A stretch of DNA of 64,000 bases from Pseudopyrenochaeta lycopersici (lineage: Eukaryota > Ascomycota > Dothideomycetes > Pleosporales > Pseudopyrenochaetaceae): positions 558,001 to 622,000 of the forward strand of contig NHZP01000005.1 in assembly GCA_003313425.1 (NCBI GenBank). Reading direction: 5' to 3'. Made by a program: the position numbers and the translations under genes. Shown piece after piece: positions 20,844 through 30,377 of this stretch (the stretch's first letter is position 1; every line of letters begins with the position of its first letter). The notes beneath the pieces are model-generated. The model was not told the DNA's origin. It was given only the letters and a program-made list of their open reading frames with translations, and did no database searches.

Positions 20844-23160
20844 ATGGAGGCAGCATCTGCGCGCATGGCCGCACGGGATCGGTATGGCGCATTCGGGGAG
20901 GCACCAACATCGCCGCTCCAGCGCTTCATACGTACGCAGAATCCAATGGTAATCCTACAGCTATATACTGACAAAAAATCAAAAAGTGCAAGCATGCGAC
21001 CCACAAAACTTCGAGCCCAACCTCGCTCTGAATCTTGAGATCGCCGACCTGATCAATAGCAAGAAAGGATCCGCGTAGGACAATACCGTTCAGCGAACAC
21101 AAGACGAAGAACTCACGACTTGACAGACCACGAGAAGCAGCCGTTTCAATAGTCCATTATGTTAATCATCGCAACCAGAATGTTGCCTTGCTCGCGCTTA
21201 ATGTACGATGGCGCCACCCCACCGATTCCTAACGTTGCATAGCTTACTATCCGAACAGCTCCTCGATATTTGTGTTAAGAATTGTGGTTATCCTTTTCAC
21301 CTCCAGATCAGTACCAAAGAGTTTTTGAACGAACTCGTTCGCCGGTTTCCAGAGCGGCCTCCAATCCATTCGACTCGAGTGCAAAATAAAATCCTCGAGC
21401 TCATCGAGGAATGGCGGCAAACGATATGTCAGACATCACGGTACAAAGACGACTTAGGGTTCATAAGGGATATGCACAGGCTGCTGAGCTACAAGGGCTA
21501 CATGTTCCCAGAAATACGAAAGGAAGACGCAGCAGTCCTGAATCCGAGCGATGTATGTTTGCGAAGAACTGGGAATTGAACATAGCATGCTGACAAGGTG
21601 CAGAATCTGCGATCAGCAGAGGAAATGGAAGAGGAAGAACGAGAGGCGCAATCAGCGAAGCTTCAGGAACTCATCCGCCGCGGTGGTCCACAGGACCTGC
21701 AAGAGGCAAACAAACTCATGAAAGTAATGGCGGGTTACGATACCAGGAATAAAACAGATTGGCGTGCAAAAGCTGCCGAGGAGGTCGGCAGAATTCAGCA
21801 AAAGGCGAAGATACTCGAGGAAATGCTGCAGGGTTACAAGCCGGGAGACCAAATCAAGGAAGGAGATGTTTTTGAGGTAGGTCTCTTAGAAAATCTGATT
21901 GGATGTTCTTCGGCTAACTGTGGAAAAGGAACTCGCAAATGCATTAGCAAGCGCACAGCCAAAAATCCAGAAGATGTGTGAAGAAGATTCAGAGGATCAC
22001 GAAGCAATAGCAAAGCTCTTCGAAATCAACGACAGCATACATCGAACAATAGAAAGATACAAGCTCATCAAGAAGGGTGATATCGAAGGAGCAAACCAGA
22101 TACCTGTTGGTACGCTTGGACGCAGTGGTGCCGGAGTATCACAGGGCCCCAACAATACGCTGAATCTAATCGATTTTGGAGATCCTGAGCCGGCACTCGC
22201 AACCGCCGAGTCTTCAGGAGCGTCCCAACAGCCACCGCCAAAGGGTAATGCTTTGGAGGATGACTTGCTAGGCCTGTCACTAAGCGGAGACACTTACGGC
22301 CAATCAGGCAGTATATCATTAGGTGGTTCCAACGGCTCAGGTAAGTTTCAAAAGAAGATATGTGCGGTGCCAATCCTAACTGTGGCTAGTTTTGGGTATG
22401 TCCGGAATGCCGGTGCCGCAATCGCAAGCTCAGCAAAAGGCATCTGCAAAGCAGATCACCGACCTTTTCACAGCAAGCCCAACTCCACCTCAAATATCGT
22501 CGCCTCCTCCAACTGTGCCCTCACAGCCTTCCATTCAGCGTGCTCGTTCGCCAGATCCCTTCGCAGCTTTAGCTTCAACGCCTCGGCAAGGCTCACCATT
22601 CCAGTATCAACAATCAGTCAAGTCTACGCCACCTGCATCCGCTGCGGTGGACTTACTAGGTGGTGCTATCGCCGCACCAACATCGAATCTTGCGCAGAGT
22701 AATTCCAGCGCGGCGAACGATGACGACGAATGGGATTTTGCTTCTTCCGTGCCCGACACTAGCAACGAGATTACGGTTACTAACACTAGTATCAACGTTC
22801 TCTTTAATGTCTCCCGAGAGACCGATACAGCTCTGTTGATACATTCCCGAGTATCAAACAATACTGCTCTGCCAATTTCTGGTCTGACTTTGCAGGTTGC
22901 TGCATCAAAGGTAAGCAGATTACTGCCTGGAGTGTTTCAGGTGAATTAACCCCTAACAGGGCGCACAACTTCAGTTGGAACCACAGTCTGGAGTCAACCT
23001 TGCTCCTAACCAGAAGCATGGTATCACTCAAAACATTCGGATCAACAATGTACAAAGAGGTTCGGGGAACAGTGTCAAGATGAGGTGGAAAGCATCGTAC
23101 TCGCTTGGTGGACAGCAGAAGAACGAGATGGGGGAGATCGCAAGTTTGGGTGTCTTATAG
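20844..23160 (+). CDS. GGA-type clathrin adaptor (VHS-GAT-GAE), trans-Golgi
   Basis: Eight exons (20844-20931, 20987-21074, 21127-21202, 21259-21552, 21598-21876, 21929-22340, 22390-22910, 22960-23160) encode 652 residues. The VHS domain starts with LQRFILQACDPQNFEPN and NLEIADLINSKKG and ends near MFPEIRKEDAAVLNPSD. The GAT domain follows from LRSAEEMEEEEREAQ through the long helices ending near ERYKLIKKGD; it normally binds Arf-GTP and ubiquitin. A disordered hinge carries acidic and Phe/Trp words (DDEWDF, DLLGL) suited to clathrin and accessory-factor binding. The last 120 residues form a gamma-adaptin-ear domain (EITVTNTSINVLFNVSRE to the C terminus). The protein sorts cargo from the trans-Golgi to endosome/vacuole. 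All introns are 45-56 bp. The acceptor of intron 1 was chosen for frame and family fit (two AG choices a few bases apart). Confidence 0.92.
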
Positions 23161-23543
23161 CACAAAAGTCGGCATTCTTGGGTTGTTGTGATGCATCTAC
23201 AGCGGGGCTTGGAGCGTGTTCGATTTCACATGATGCAGATATCATCCTCGATTAGTAGTAGAGCGGCGCTCTCGAAGTTAATTCATTGACGAAAGGTGAA
23301 TAGACGACGATGAAGATGAATATGTCATTGTTCGAGGTCTTGGCTTTAGCATCGACATCATGGTGAAGTAACGAATATCAGTAATTCGTTTTAACATGCT
23401 AGTAAGGTGTAGTCACCATGAAGCTTCATGGTCGCTTCACCTATTTAGGACTTGATCAATATTGCTAACTACATCATAGCGTTCATTCAATATCCAAAGT
23501 CCTTCTCTCTCTGGGACCGCAGGGTTTGTAGCTGTGGATCGTC
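23161..23543. other. Convergent intergenic stretch
   Basis: This is the 3' flank of the GGA gene and of the small secreted-protein gene on the opposite strand. It is moderately AT-rich. No feature was recognised. Confidence 0.45.
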
Positions 23544-23912
23544 TTATTTAGGATCGTGATTAATCCAGCATTTAATGGATGAGAATCCAGCACCCCAGTT
23601 TGAAGCGCAGTTGTCGTTCGTGCCATATATAGTTGTCTTCCTTGTTCCCCCACAATTAAAACCAGTGTAGAAGGCGCAAATGCACTGTCCATTCGGGTAG
23701 TCACAATTGGCAATATTCGCGCTGTTAAAACCCGAGAATCTTAAATCATGGCAGTTGCCATCAACGACTGGTAGGTACGAAACGTAATAGTCTCTACAGG
23801 CCCCATCTGTATAGGTGTTGACCTTAAGTGTTCGAGCTGAAACTGTAGCAACCAACGCGGCGAGAATTGCATAAGAGGTATACATCGCGATATAAGTCGT
23901 GAGTTTAACCAA
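23544..23912 (-). CDS. Small cysteine-rich secreted protein (effector-like)
   Basis: An intronless gene encodes 122 residues, or 113 if translation starts at Met10, which gives the more typical signal peptide. The hydrophobic core AILAALVATVSA predicts secretion with cleavage near Ala26. The mature chain of about 96 residues has eight cysteines (39, 54, 70, 77, 79, 87, 102, 115), enough for four disulphides. Aromatic and Gly residues are frequent, with no long charged tracts. The size, cysteine content and location beside an AT-rich repeat-bearing gap match the usual profile of fungal secreted effectors or antimicrobial proteins. I recognise no named family, and the biological role is inference only. 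Confidence 0.7.
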   Translation of the reverse strand: MVKLTTYIAMYTSYAILAALVATVSARTLKVNTYTDGACRDYYVSYLPVVDGNCHDLRFSGFNSANIANCDYPNGQCICAFYTGFNCGGTRKTTIYGTNDNCASNWGAGFSSIKCWINHDPK

Positions 23913-24071
23913 AGGCGAATATGACTGGACAAGTTAGACACGCGAACAGGTAAAATACAACGCTTATACATACTTAAGTTCAAATTGTGCAAGCGGTAAA
24001 TATGATTGAGAAGTAGTAGTCAACAGAAGCAATACTCTTAACTATCCTATATCTATTTCTTTCGGAGTCTT

Positions 24072-24165
24072 TTCACCTGGAACATCCTCCATGCGGTTGT
24101 CGTGTCAAGTGGAACTGGAAAACTCGTATTAGCGGTCATCCTACCCTATCTCCACAATTTCACTC
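24072..24165 (+). repeat. Diverged direct repeat, copy A
   Basis: This copy starts with TCACCTGGAACAT and runs through ACTCGTATTAGCGGTCATCC. It aligns with copy B at about 24384-24470 over roughly 90 bp, at about 70 per cent identity by eye with one or two small indels. Many differences are C/T or G/A exchanges, the type left by repeat-induced point mutation. Confidence 0.4.
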
Positions 24166-24383
24166 GTGTAAGACAATGAATGATTAGACTAGTAGAAGAT
24201 TTACTACGTAAGAGATACCCGTGGTTTTGAGGCGCTAGCGGCTTGTAAATGAATCACATTAGAGAGCCCTCAAGGGAATATAGGAGGACATAAATTAATC
24301 TCATCCAATTCTTGCTAATTTTGCAATTGTTAATTCATGCTCGGAGTTACCAATTTCTCTTACAGGCTATTGCTAAACCCTCC

Positions 24384-24470
24384 GTCACTTGGACAATCTA
24401 TGCAGCTGTCGTATTAAGTGAAGCGGTAATGCTCGTATTAGCAGTGACCCTACCGATTATCACTTTCCGT
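24384..24470 (+). repeat. Diverged direct repeat, copy B
   Basis: This is the second copy of the repeat described at 24072-24165. The best-kept core is GCTCGTATTAGCAGTGACCC, matching ACTCGTATTAGCGGTCATCC in copy A. The 120-codon open frame at 24312-24674 runs through it. Confidence 0.4.
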
Positions 24471-25148
24471 AAAGAAATACCTCTTCTTAATACCGCAGCC
24501 TTAAAAATTCCGTCCCTAGGAATCATTGCAAATCCGGAACATTGCACTACTCGTGTATGGAGCTGTTTGTCATTTGACTATATAATAGCTGTAGCATTGA
24601 GCTTTTCTACTTTTATATGCGTTTATACTAACAGCTTTCCGTTAGTAACGCATAACTTATTTACTAAAACGTAAACATTACTTTATATGGTGTTAGGACC
24701 CAATTCAGGACGGCAGACGAAGCGCCTTCACCATGAATTACCACACGGCATATGACCGCTTGCTCTGCCAAGGACGAGCGTTTATGTATACAGATCTCAG
24801 ACAAAGATCCTTATGGCTCATTGTGGCCAAGATTAATGTTCTCTGAATAGTGATAGCGATCAATTATCCTCATAACTTCAGTTCTCTTTCTACAAGCGCG
24901 CTCTTACTGACTCAGTATTGACCCATACCCCATAGAACTCACTCCATCTGCGAGAACTAACCCCTACGTTCCTAAGCTAGCTCTTGTTAGTTTTAAGATC
25001 CTCACCACACAGGGTCTCGCCACGCAGGGGTGCACGTCAATTCGGACTTGCCCCTCCAAGTTGCCCCTCCAAACTTTTATTCACATCTTCAACGTTTCCC
25101 ATTTCATAGCAGAACCCTCCCCAATCACAATCCACGAAACTATACAAA

Positions 25149-26366
25149 ATGGTCCGCCACAAAAAGGACTTCAAGTCGAACAACAAATACTCCAACAAGC
25201 CAACCAAAGCGCGCGGTCCGCCTCGCCCGCGCCGCGAGTCTGATGCCAACGAGGAACAGGATGCGGCAAACCCTCGACCCGCGAAGCCCGCATACAAAGC
25301 TGCATGTTGGGATCTCGGCCACTGTGACGCAAAACGATGTTCGGGCAAAAGACTCATGCGGCTTGGCATGATGCGCGAACTCCACGTAGGGCAAAAGTTC
25401 GCGGGTGTGGTCGTGAGCCCGAAGGCAAAGAGGATAGTGAGTCGCGAGGACCAGCCGCTCGTCGAACAATACGGCGCCGCAGTCGTAGAAGCAAGTTGGA
25501 AACGCATCGACGAAGTACCATTTGGCCGCATAGGAGGAAAATGCGAACGTCTCTTGCCCTACCTCGTCGCCGCCAATCCCACAAATTACGGCAAGCCCTG
25601 GCGGCTGAACTGCGTTGAGGCGCTCGCAAGTTGCTACTATATATGTGGACACCCTGAGTGGGCTGAGAGTATACTGGAGACTTTCAGTTATGGCAGGGCA
25701 TTTCTGGATATCAATGCGGCGCTGTTGAAGAGGTACGCAGCGTGCGAGGATGAGGAGCAAATCAAGAAGGCAGAAGAAGCATGGTTGGCAAAGATTGAGA
25801 ATGAGTGGAAAGAAAGCAGAGAGGGAAAAGAGGATAACGCCGAAGAGGATGATTGGGCAGGTGGAAACATGAATCGGCGGATAATCGATGAATCGGATGA
25901 GGACGAGGATGACGAAGAGGACGGGGAAGGAAACGGCCCGAGTGAGGAGGAAGATGAAGTCGATCCACGGAACCCATACAACCTCCCCGAATCCTCAGAC
26001 GACGAGGAAGAAATGGCAGAACTCCGCCGCCGCGTCCTCGCCTCCAAACCCTTCACAAACCCCACACCCAAAAAGGCAGACTCGGATTCCGAAGACGACA
26101 AAAAAGCCCCACAACGTATACCTCGCACCGAAGCCGCGCCCCAAACAGTAGCTTCGAAGCCAGAAGCCGAGGATGAGGACGACGATAGTGAAGGCGCGGA
26201 CCAAAACGATGACGACGACGATGAGTTCGACAGCTTCATGGCGGCGCAACCGACAACGGATCGGACGGGCATTACCAGCAAGCAACGGTCGAAGGCTATG
26301 GATGCCAAGACGAAAGTCACCTTCTCGAGTGGGAGTGTGAAAGCGCCTTCGAAGCAGGGGTATTAA
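25149..26366 (+). CDS. tsr3: 18S rRNA aminocarboxypropyltransferase Tsr3
   Basis: A single exon encodes 405 residues. The N terminus is basic (MVRHKKDFKSNNK). It is followed by the RLI-like segment with AACWDLGHCDAKRCSGKRL (about 50-68) and then the DUF367 core, including HVGQKFAGVVVSPKAKRIVS, GKCERLLPYLVAANPTNYG and LNCVEALASCYYICG. Tsr3 transfers the aminocarboxypropyl group of S-adenosylmethionine to a hypermodified pseudouridine of 18S rRNA (m1acp3-psi) in late cytoplasmic 40S maturation. The last half (about residues 230-385) is a long Asp/Glu-rich disordered tail, typical of fungal Tsr3 but not needed for the fold. The antisense of this tail gives a large poly-Ser frame that is not a gene. 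Confidence 0.95.
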   Translation: MVRHKKDFKSNNKYSNKPTKARGPPRPRRESDANEEQDAANPRPAKPAYKAACWDLGHCDAKRCSGKRLMRLGMMRELHVGQKFAGVVVSPKAKRIVSREDQPLVEQYGAAVVEASWKRIDEVPFGRIGGKCERLLPYLVAANPTNYGKPWRLNCVEALASCYYICGHPEWAESILETFSYGRAFLDINAALLKRYAACEDEEQIKKAEEAWLAKIENEWKESREGKEDNAEEDDWAGGNMNRRIIDESDEDEDDEEDGEGNGPSEEEDEVDPRNPYNLPESSDDEEEMAELRRRVLASKPFTNPTPKKADSDSEDDKKAPQRIPRTEAAPQTVASKPEAEDEDDDSEGADQNDDDDDEFDSFMAAQPTTDRTGITSKQRSKAMDAKTKVTFSSGSVKAPSKQGY

Positions 26367-26782
26367 GGTGATAAGATATGAAGAGGTGAAATGAAATGAA
26401 ATACCTAATTAGACTGGAGTGATTCGTTGTGCCATATGCTGTGATGCAGATGAGCTATGTCGACCGTGATGTAGGTTTGTTGTACAACTTTGCAGTTGGG
26501 GATTTCTTTCGCGCGTGTATGTGTTAATGGATGTATTATCGTGGCAGTCATCCATTGTACTTGTCGGAATGTACATTAAGTGGTTAACTAACCCTGCCGA
26601 AGATGAAAAAGCCATGTGAAGTAAAATACACAGAATACATTTACAATACTGTATAGCTATCGACAAAGATGCTCGTTGTTTCCATTTGAAAACGCCTCCG
26701 TGTGTTACACTGTCTCAAATCTAAAGGGTATCGACTATATAATGGCAAGATCCATTAACCGGTTAAAATGATGAAAGCGCAA
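26367..26782. other. Convergent intergenic stretch
   Basis: These are the 3' flanks of Tsr3 (+) and of the large minus-strand gene. AT-rich, with no feature recognised. Confidence 0.45.
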
Positions 26783-29700
26783 CTATCGTCCACCAACACC
26801 TGGCATGGCCGTCTTTAATTGGCCCGTGATATACATGTCGACATATTCCTGTTCTGGCCAGCCGCCCCACTCCTCTACGCCCTCGATCTGCGCTTTGATA
26901 AGTTGTGCGATTTCTGCGGATCCTCCGACATTCTGCTCGGGGCCGCTTTCCATTCTACAATCGACAGCTACGCGCAGTGCCACGAGTGTTCTGAAGAGCA
27001 GTTTACTACCCGACTGACGTGCTTCGGCGCGTGCTGTGACCTCTGCGTGATGTTTGGTAAGCCAAGAAGAGAAAGAGTATAAGCCCTCATAATCGCGGAG
27101 AATGCCCAAAGCGCGGACATAGGCGTGGAGCTCTGCAGGCCCGGGGATGTGCGACGGGACGACATTATTGCTCGCTTGGGCTGAGGTTGGCAGCTGCATA
27201 TCTGCGTTTGCGCCAACCAGATTGTGGAAAAGCGTTCGAAGACGGGACGAGCCGTTGAGCAGAATGTAGTGTAAGCTCTCGATCGGTGCAGATCCTTGGC
27301 TGAGAGATTGGACAGCATAAAGCGTCGCGGTGCAGACGAGGCGGAAGAGTTCGTCATCAATATCAAGGTCGACTTGTTCCATATGTTCTATAAGATCGCA
27401 GATGATCTGGTATCGGGCAGTGTTTCCAGCTAGCTTACTTCCCTTCTGCTGAACCAACTTATTGGCGTAAGCAGTCCAAGCTGGCCGATACTTTGGCCGA
27501 TAATGTATAAGAAGTGCGTACGCATATTCCAACAGATACTGCTCGTTAGTCTTGAAAAGGTAGGTATGGTTTTCAGGCGACGCAAAATTACTACTCTTCC
27601 CGGTCGGTGCCTTGTGGAAGCGTCCAAAACGGCACAGGAAACGAATGAATGCCGTAAACAAATATCCAGGCATAATCTGAATAGAATTGTCATCGTCATG
27701 CATACCAGCGACAAGACGAGCCATGCCGCTTGCAGAGTCCCCTGAGGCTGTGCTCAGTATTTCTAGGGCCATGTCGAAGTCCGGACAAGTTTCCAGGAGA
27801 AAGGCGAGGAGCCGGTTCGATGGTCGCACGTGTTTCGTGTGCATGCGATGATACAGTTGCTTGTACGTGGGGACGGGCTCACTGAGGAAAACGTAGTGTA
27901 GCGATGATGTTGGATCCGGTAAGACTTCTTTCATGTCTCCAGGCAGCATGTCTGCCATGGGTTCTTCGAATTCTTCATCCAGTTCCAGCTCAGACTTCCG
28001 ATGAGGCGACCTCTCCGCCATAGGATAGTACAGCTTCTCGAACATGGCGAGATAGATTTCTTCATGCATAGGCGCACCCGTCGTTTCGTGTGTGAGGAAA
28101 CAGGCCCACGCTTCCCTTCGGGTCCGTGTCGTTCGTATCCGGCCAGCCCAAAGCAAAGAGCGAAGGTGTTTCTCATCCCGATATTGGGTGGAAAAGCGAG
28201 GCAAGGATGTTCGAGTTTGAATCGTCGGACTATAGTCGGTATCCCAACCAGCATAAATCTCTGCCATCTCCTCCCATACTCGACCGCCGTAACCAGCCTC
28301 GTACATGCGATGTAAAATCTTTGAAGCTCTTGATGCACCAAACTCATAGCCTTTGTCCTCATCCATTGCTGTTCGATTCTCCTTCCACGGTGGCCACGAG
28401 GGTCCTTTGAGTTCTGCCCATTCCCTTTCCTGGTCGGTCTTGGCATGGGCGAGCTGGTTTCTCGTTACGGACCGGAAGCCTAACTTGGTCACTAGTATTG
28501 CAGGCGAAGAGCTGGCCATGTATTGCAGGACCTGGAACTGCGCCTTTTCTTGATAAACAGAAGAGAGAACTGGATGGCTGTGTCCGGGCAAAGAGAGAAG
28601 TAGTAAAAAGTTGTTACAGAACTGAGTGACATGTGAAAGCATGTTGGGGGAGAGAGGCTTTGAACCGTCTTCGTCATTATACAGTCGGGTTGCTTCGGTG
28701 GTGAAGAGTGATGCAATCCAAGGTATTGACTCTGGCCAGACCTGGCGTGCATGGCGAAGCAGTCGGATAACGAGGAGTGTTAGAGTCCCCCAGGTGATCG
28801 GCTCTATTTTCATTCTGCGATCGATGTGCCTCATAATTATTCCCAAGGCGGACGTCCTGATGTGTTTGCGGCGCAAGTAGAGTAGAAGAAGGAAGAAGGG
28901 CGGCATCTCTGCGCTCGGTTCGAAGATTTTAGCGCCCGAGTTGGACTTCGAATCTACAAGACAAGAAGCCCATTTCTCAACGCTCTCTGGTGTGAAACCT
29001 CGGGAGTGTAGCAGATCGAGCTCCGCCTTTGTGTATTGGAACCCCAACTCGGTCCACAGTGATTCAGTGTGGTGTTGAAGATAGCGAGCAAGAATCGAGT
29101 AGAGCGACACTTGTTCGAGATGTCGAGCTGGATCGCTTCGCGACGCAAAAGCTTCTGCATTTCGTTGCCGAAGGCGGTTGACTGGGGCTCGGCGAGGACT
29201 GGTGTAAGATAAGTCGGTTTTTCCAGGCGGCGCAACCAGATAGAGCTCTCTCGCCGAGCCCTGAATGGACGCCAGCACCTGCCCAGGTCGGCTTGGGCGT
29301 AGAGCCTTTCTGGTTCTGCGAGTGAGTTGCCCGCGGAATTGCCCAAGTTGTTTAGGATGTCCAGGCTGGTCTCGCAGCGGCTGTTCTGAGTCCAAGCCCG
29401 CATTTGCGCCTAGAGCAGCGACGAAGGCATCCATAGAGGTCTCTGGGTAAGCGTTGCCATTTGGTCCAGTGTTGGAGTAGCTTCTGCGAGTAGTCTGCAA
29501 GTTTTCATGGTGACGGCGGAGGGCACCACCGGATGTCCAAGGTCTCAAAGGGCAGTTTGTTGGCAGAGAAGATGAACGGACCCAAGACGAGCGTATCTCG
29601 AGGGCGAACAGACATGGCTTTGTGTGGCGGATAGTCGGCAGGGTAGAGTACTTTAATGGTATATCAGCGACGTCCGGCTTGGTGGAAACACAGATAGAGG

Positions 29701-29785
29701 GCGTCGAGTGGGATGCCAGGCGCGTCACACAACGGCCGAGGCGGTATGGGCTACCTGGAGCTGGCAGGCAGAGAATTAAGGGCAT
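26783..29785 (-). CDS. Large fungal protein, probably mitochondrial and PPR-like
   Basis: A single open frame of 1000 residues has no intron. The first about 110 residues are rich in Arg, Ser and Thr and poor in acidic residues (for example LRRHHENLQTTRRSYSNTG), as in mitochondrial presequences. The remainder is predicted to be largely helical, with repeated leucine-rich helices such as PPFFLLLLYLRRKHIRTS and LLVIRLLRHARQVWP. KILHRMYEAGYGGRVWEEMAEIYAG is a helix-turn-helix of pentatricopeptide type. Fungal PPR-like proteins of this size usually act in expression of mitochondrial genes. I cannot name an orthologue, and PPR assignment rests on helix pattern only. The exact start is uncertain because several ATGs follow 29785. 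The gene is divergent from the next plus-strand gene across 592 bp. Confidence 0.6.
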   Translation of the reverse strand: MPLILCLPAPGSPYRLGRCVTRLASHSTPSICVSTKPDVADIPLKYSTLPTIRHTKPCLFALEIRSSWVRSSSLPTNCPLRPWTSGGALRRHHENLQTTRRSYSNTGPNGNAYPETSMDAFVAALGANAGLDSEQPLRDQPGHPKQLGQFRGQLTRRTRKALRPSRPGQVLASIQGSARELYLVAPPGKTDLSYTSPRRAPVNRLRQRNAEAFASRSDPARHLEQVSLYSILARYLQHHTESLWTELGFQYTKAELDLLHSRGFTPESVEKWASCLVDSKSNSGAKIFEPSAEMPPFFLLLLYLRRKHIRTSALGIIMRHIDRRMKIEPITWGTLTLLVIRLLRHARQVWPESIPWIASLFTTEATRLYNDEDGSKPLSPNMLSHVTQFCNNFLLLLSLPGHSHPVLSSVYQEKAQFQVLQYMASSSPAILVTKLGFRSVTRNQLAHAKTDQEREWAELKGPSWPPWKENRTAMDEDKGYEFGASRASKILHRMYEAGYGGRVWEEMAEIYAGWDTDYSPTIQTRTSLPRFSTQYRDEKHLRSLLWAGRIRTTRTRREAWACFLTHETTGAPMHEEIYLAMFEKLYYPMAERSPHRKSELELDEEFEEPMADMLPGDMKEVLPDPTSSLHYVFLSEPVPTYKQLYHRMHTKHVRPSNRLLAFLLETCPDFDMALEILSTASGDSASGMARLVAGMHDDDNSIQIMPGYLFTAFIRFLCRFGRFHKAPTGKSSNFASPENHTYLFKTNEQYLLEYAYALLIHYRPKYRPAWTAYANKLVQQKGSKLAGNTARYQIICDLIEHMEQVDLDIDDELFRLVCTATLYAVQSLSQGSAPIESLHYILLNGSSRLRTLFHNLVGANADMQLPTSAQASNNVVPSHIPGPAELHAYVRALGILRDYEGLYSFSSWLTKHHAEVTARAEARQSGSKLLFRTLVALRVAVDCRMESGPEQNVGGSAEIAQLIKAQIEGVEEWGGWPEQEYVDMYITGQLKTAMPGVGGR

Positions 29786-30377
29786 TCATTTGACGCAAAA
29801 TGGCCTAAACAAACACGCGAAGATGTCAATTGCGACAAGATGGAAGCGACAGCAAAAATGACGGAAGCTCTGCCCCCATGTCTAAGAATCACGCTAATCC
29901 GTTTACGGCGGGGCCCTCCAGCGTGCAAGACCGTCACCAAGCGCACTGCGGGACCATGGCACAGGCACACGAAGCAACTACGGCAAGAGCTTGCAGCCAC
30001 TGATTCAGGAGACGTCTTTTCACCAATCGAGAAGAAAGTGTGCAGATTGAGAGGTGGTGCGGATAACGTGTGCAACTCTGCGGCGGGATTGTCTTGGCAC
30101 CTCGCGTTGCATTCATCGCTGAACTTCCCCCAGGCAAGTCGAACTTTCGCCAATCTCCAGCAAACGCGCCCAGCCCGCTGCCCGCCGTCTGCGCGATCCA
30201 GAACGCAGTGCTCAACTTCCAGACGCGCCCCGTGCAATCGCAGCGCCAAGCTTCCCGCACCCGCTGCGAGGGGAATGTTGGTGAAGGAGACAGGCTAACG
30301 ACGACTTGGGCAGCCCAGCGCGCGTTGCACGTCCAAACGGCATCACTCGCGCATCGCGAACAGCACCCTTCATCACC
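29786..30377. promoter_or_regulatory. Shared divergent promoter region
   Basis: This 592-bp spacer lies between two head-to-head genes. It is GC-rich, without TATA, with ORFs on both strands that have no recognisable content. Divergent arrangements of this length often share nucleosome-free promoter DNA; that is inference. Confidence 0.35.

Larger units (their letters stand above)
23913..25148. other. AT-rich gap with decayed repeats
   Basis: This 1.2-kb stretch is clearly richer in A/T than the flanking genes. It holds two diverged copies of a roughly 90-bp sequence (listed separately) and one 120-codon hydrophobic plus-strand frame at 24312-24674 that overlaps the second copy. Toward 25149 the sequence becomes GC-richer and serves as the Tsr3 promoter. 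It looks like old mobile or duplicated DNA. Confidence 0.45.

Noticed and set aside
24312..24674. 120-codon hydrophobic frame
   Set aside because: It runs through one copy of the diverged repeat in AT-rich DNA; hydrophobicity is expected from A/T-rich codons, and there is no good start context.
25688..26320. 210-codon minus-strand frame very rich in serine
   Set aside because: It is the antisense of the Asp/Glu-rich tail of Tsr3; GAA/GAG/GAT codons read backwards give Ser and Leu runs.
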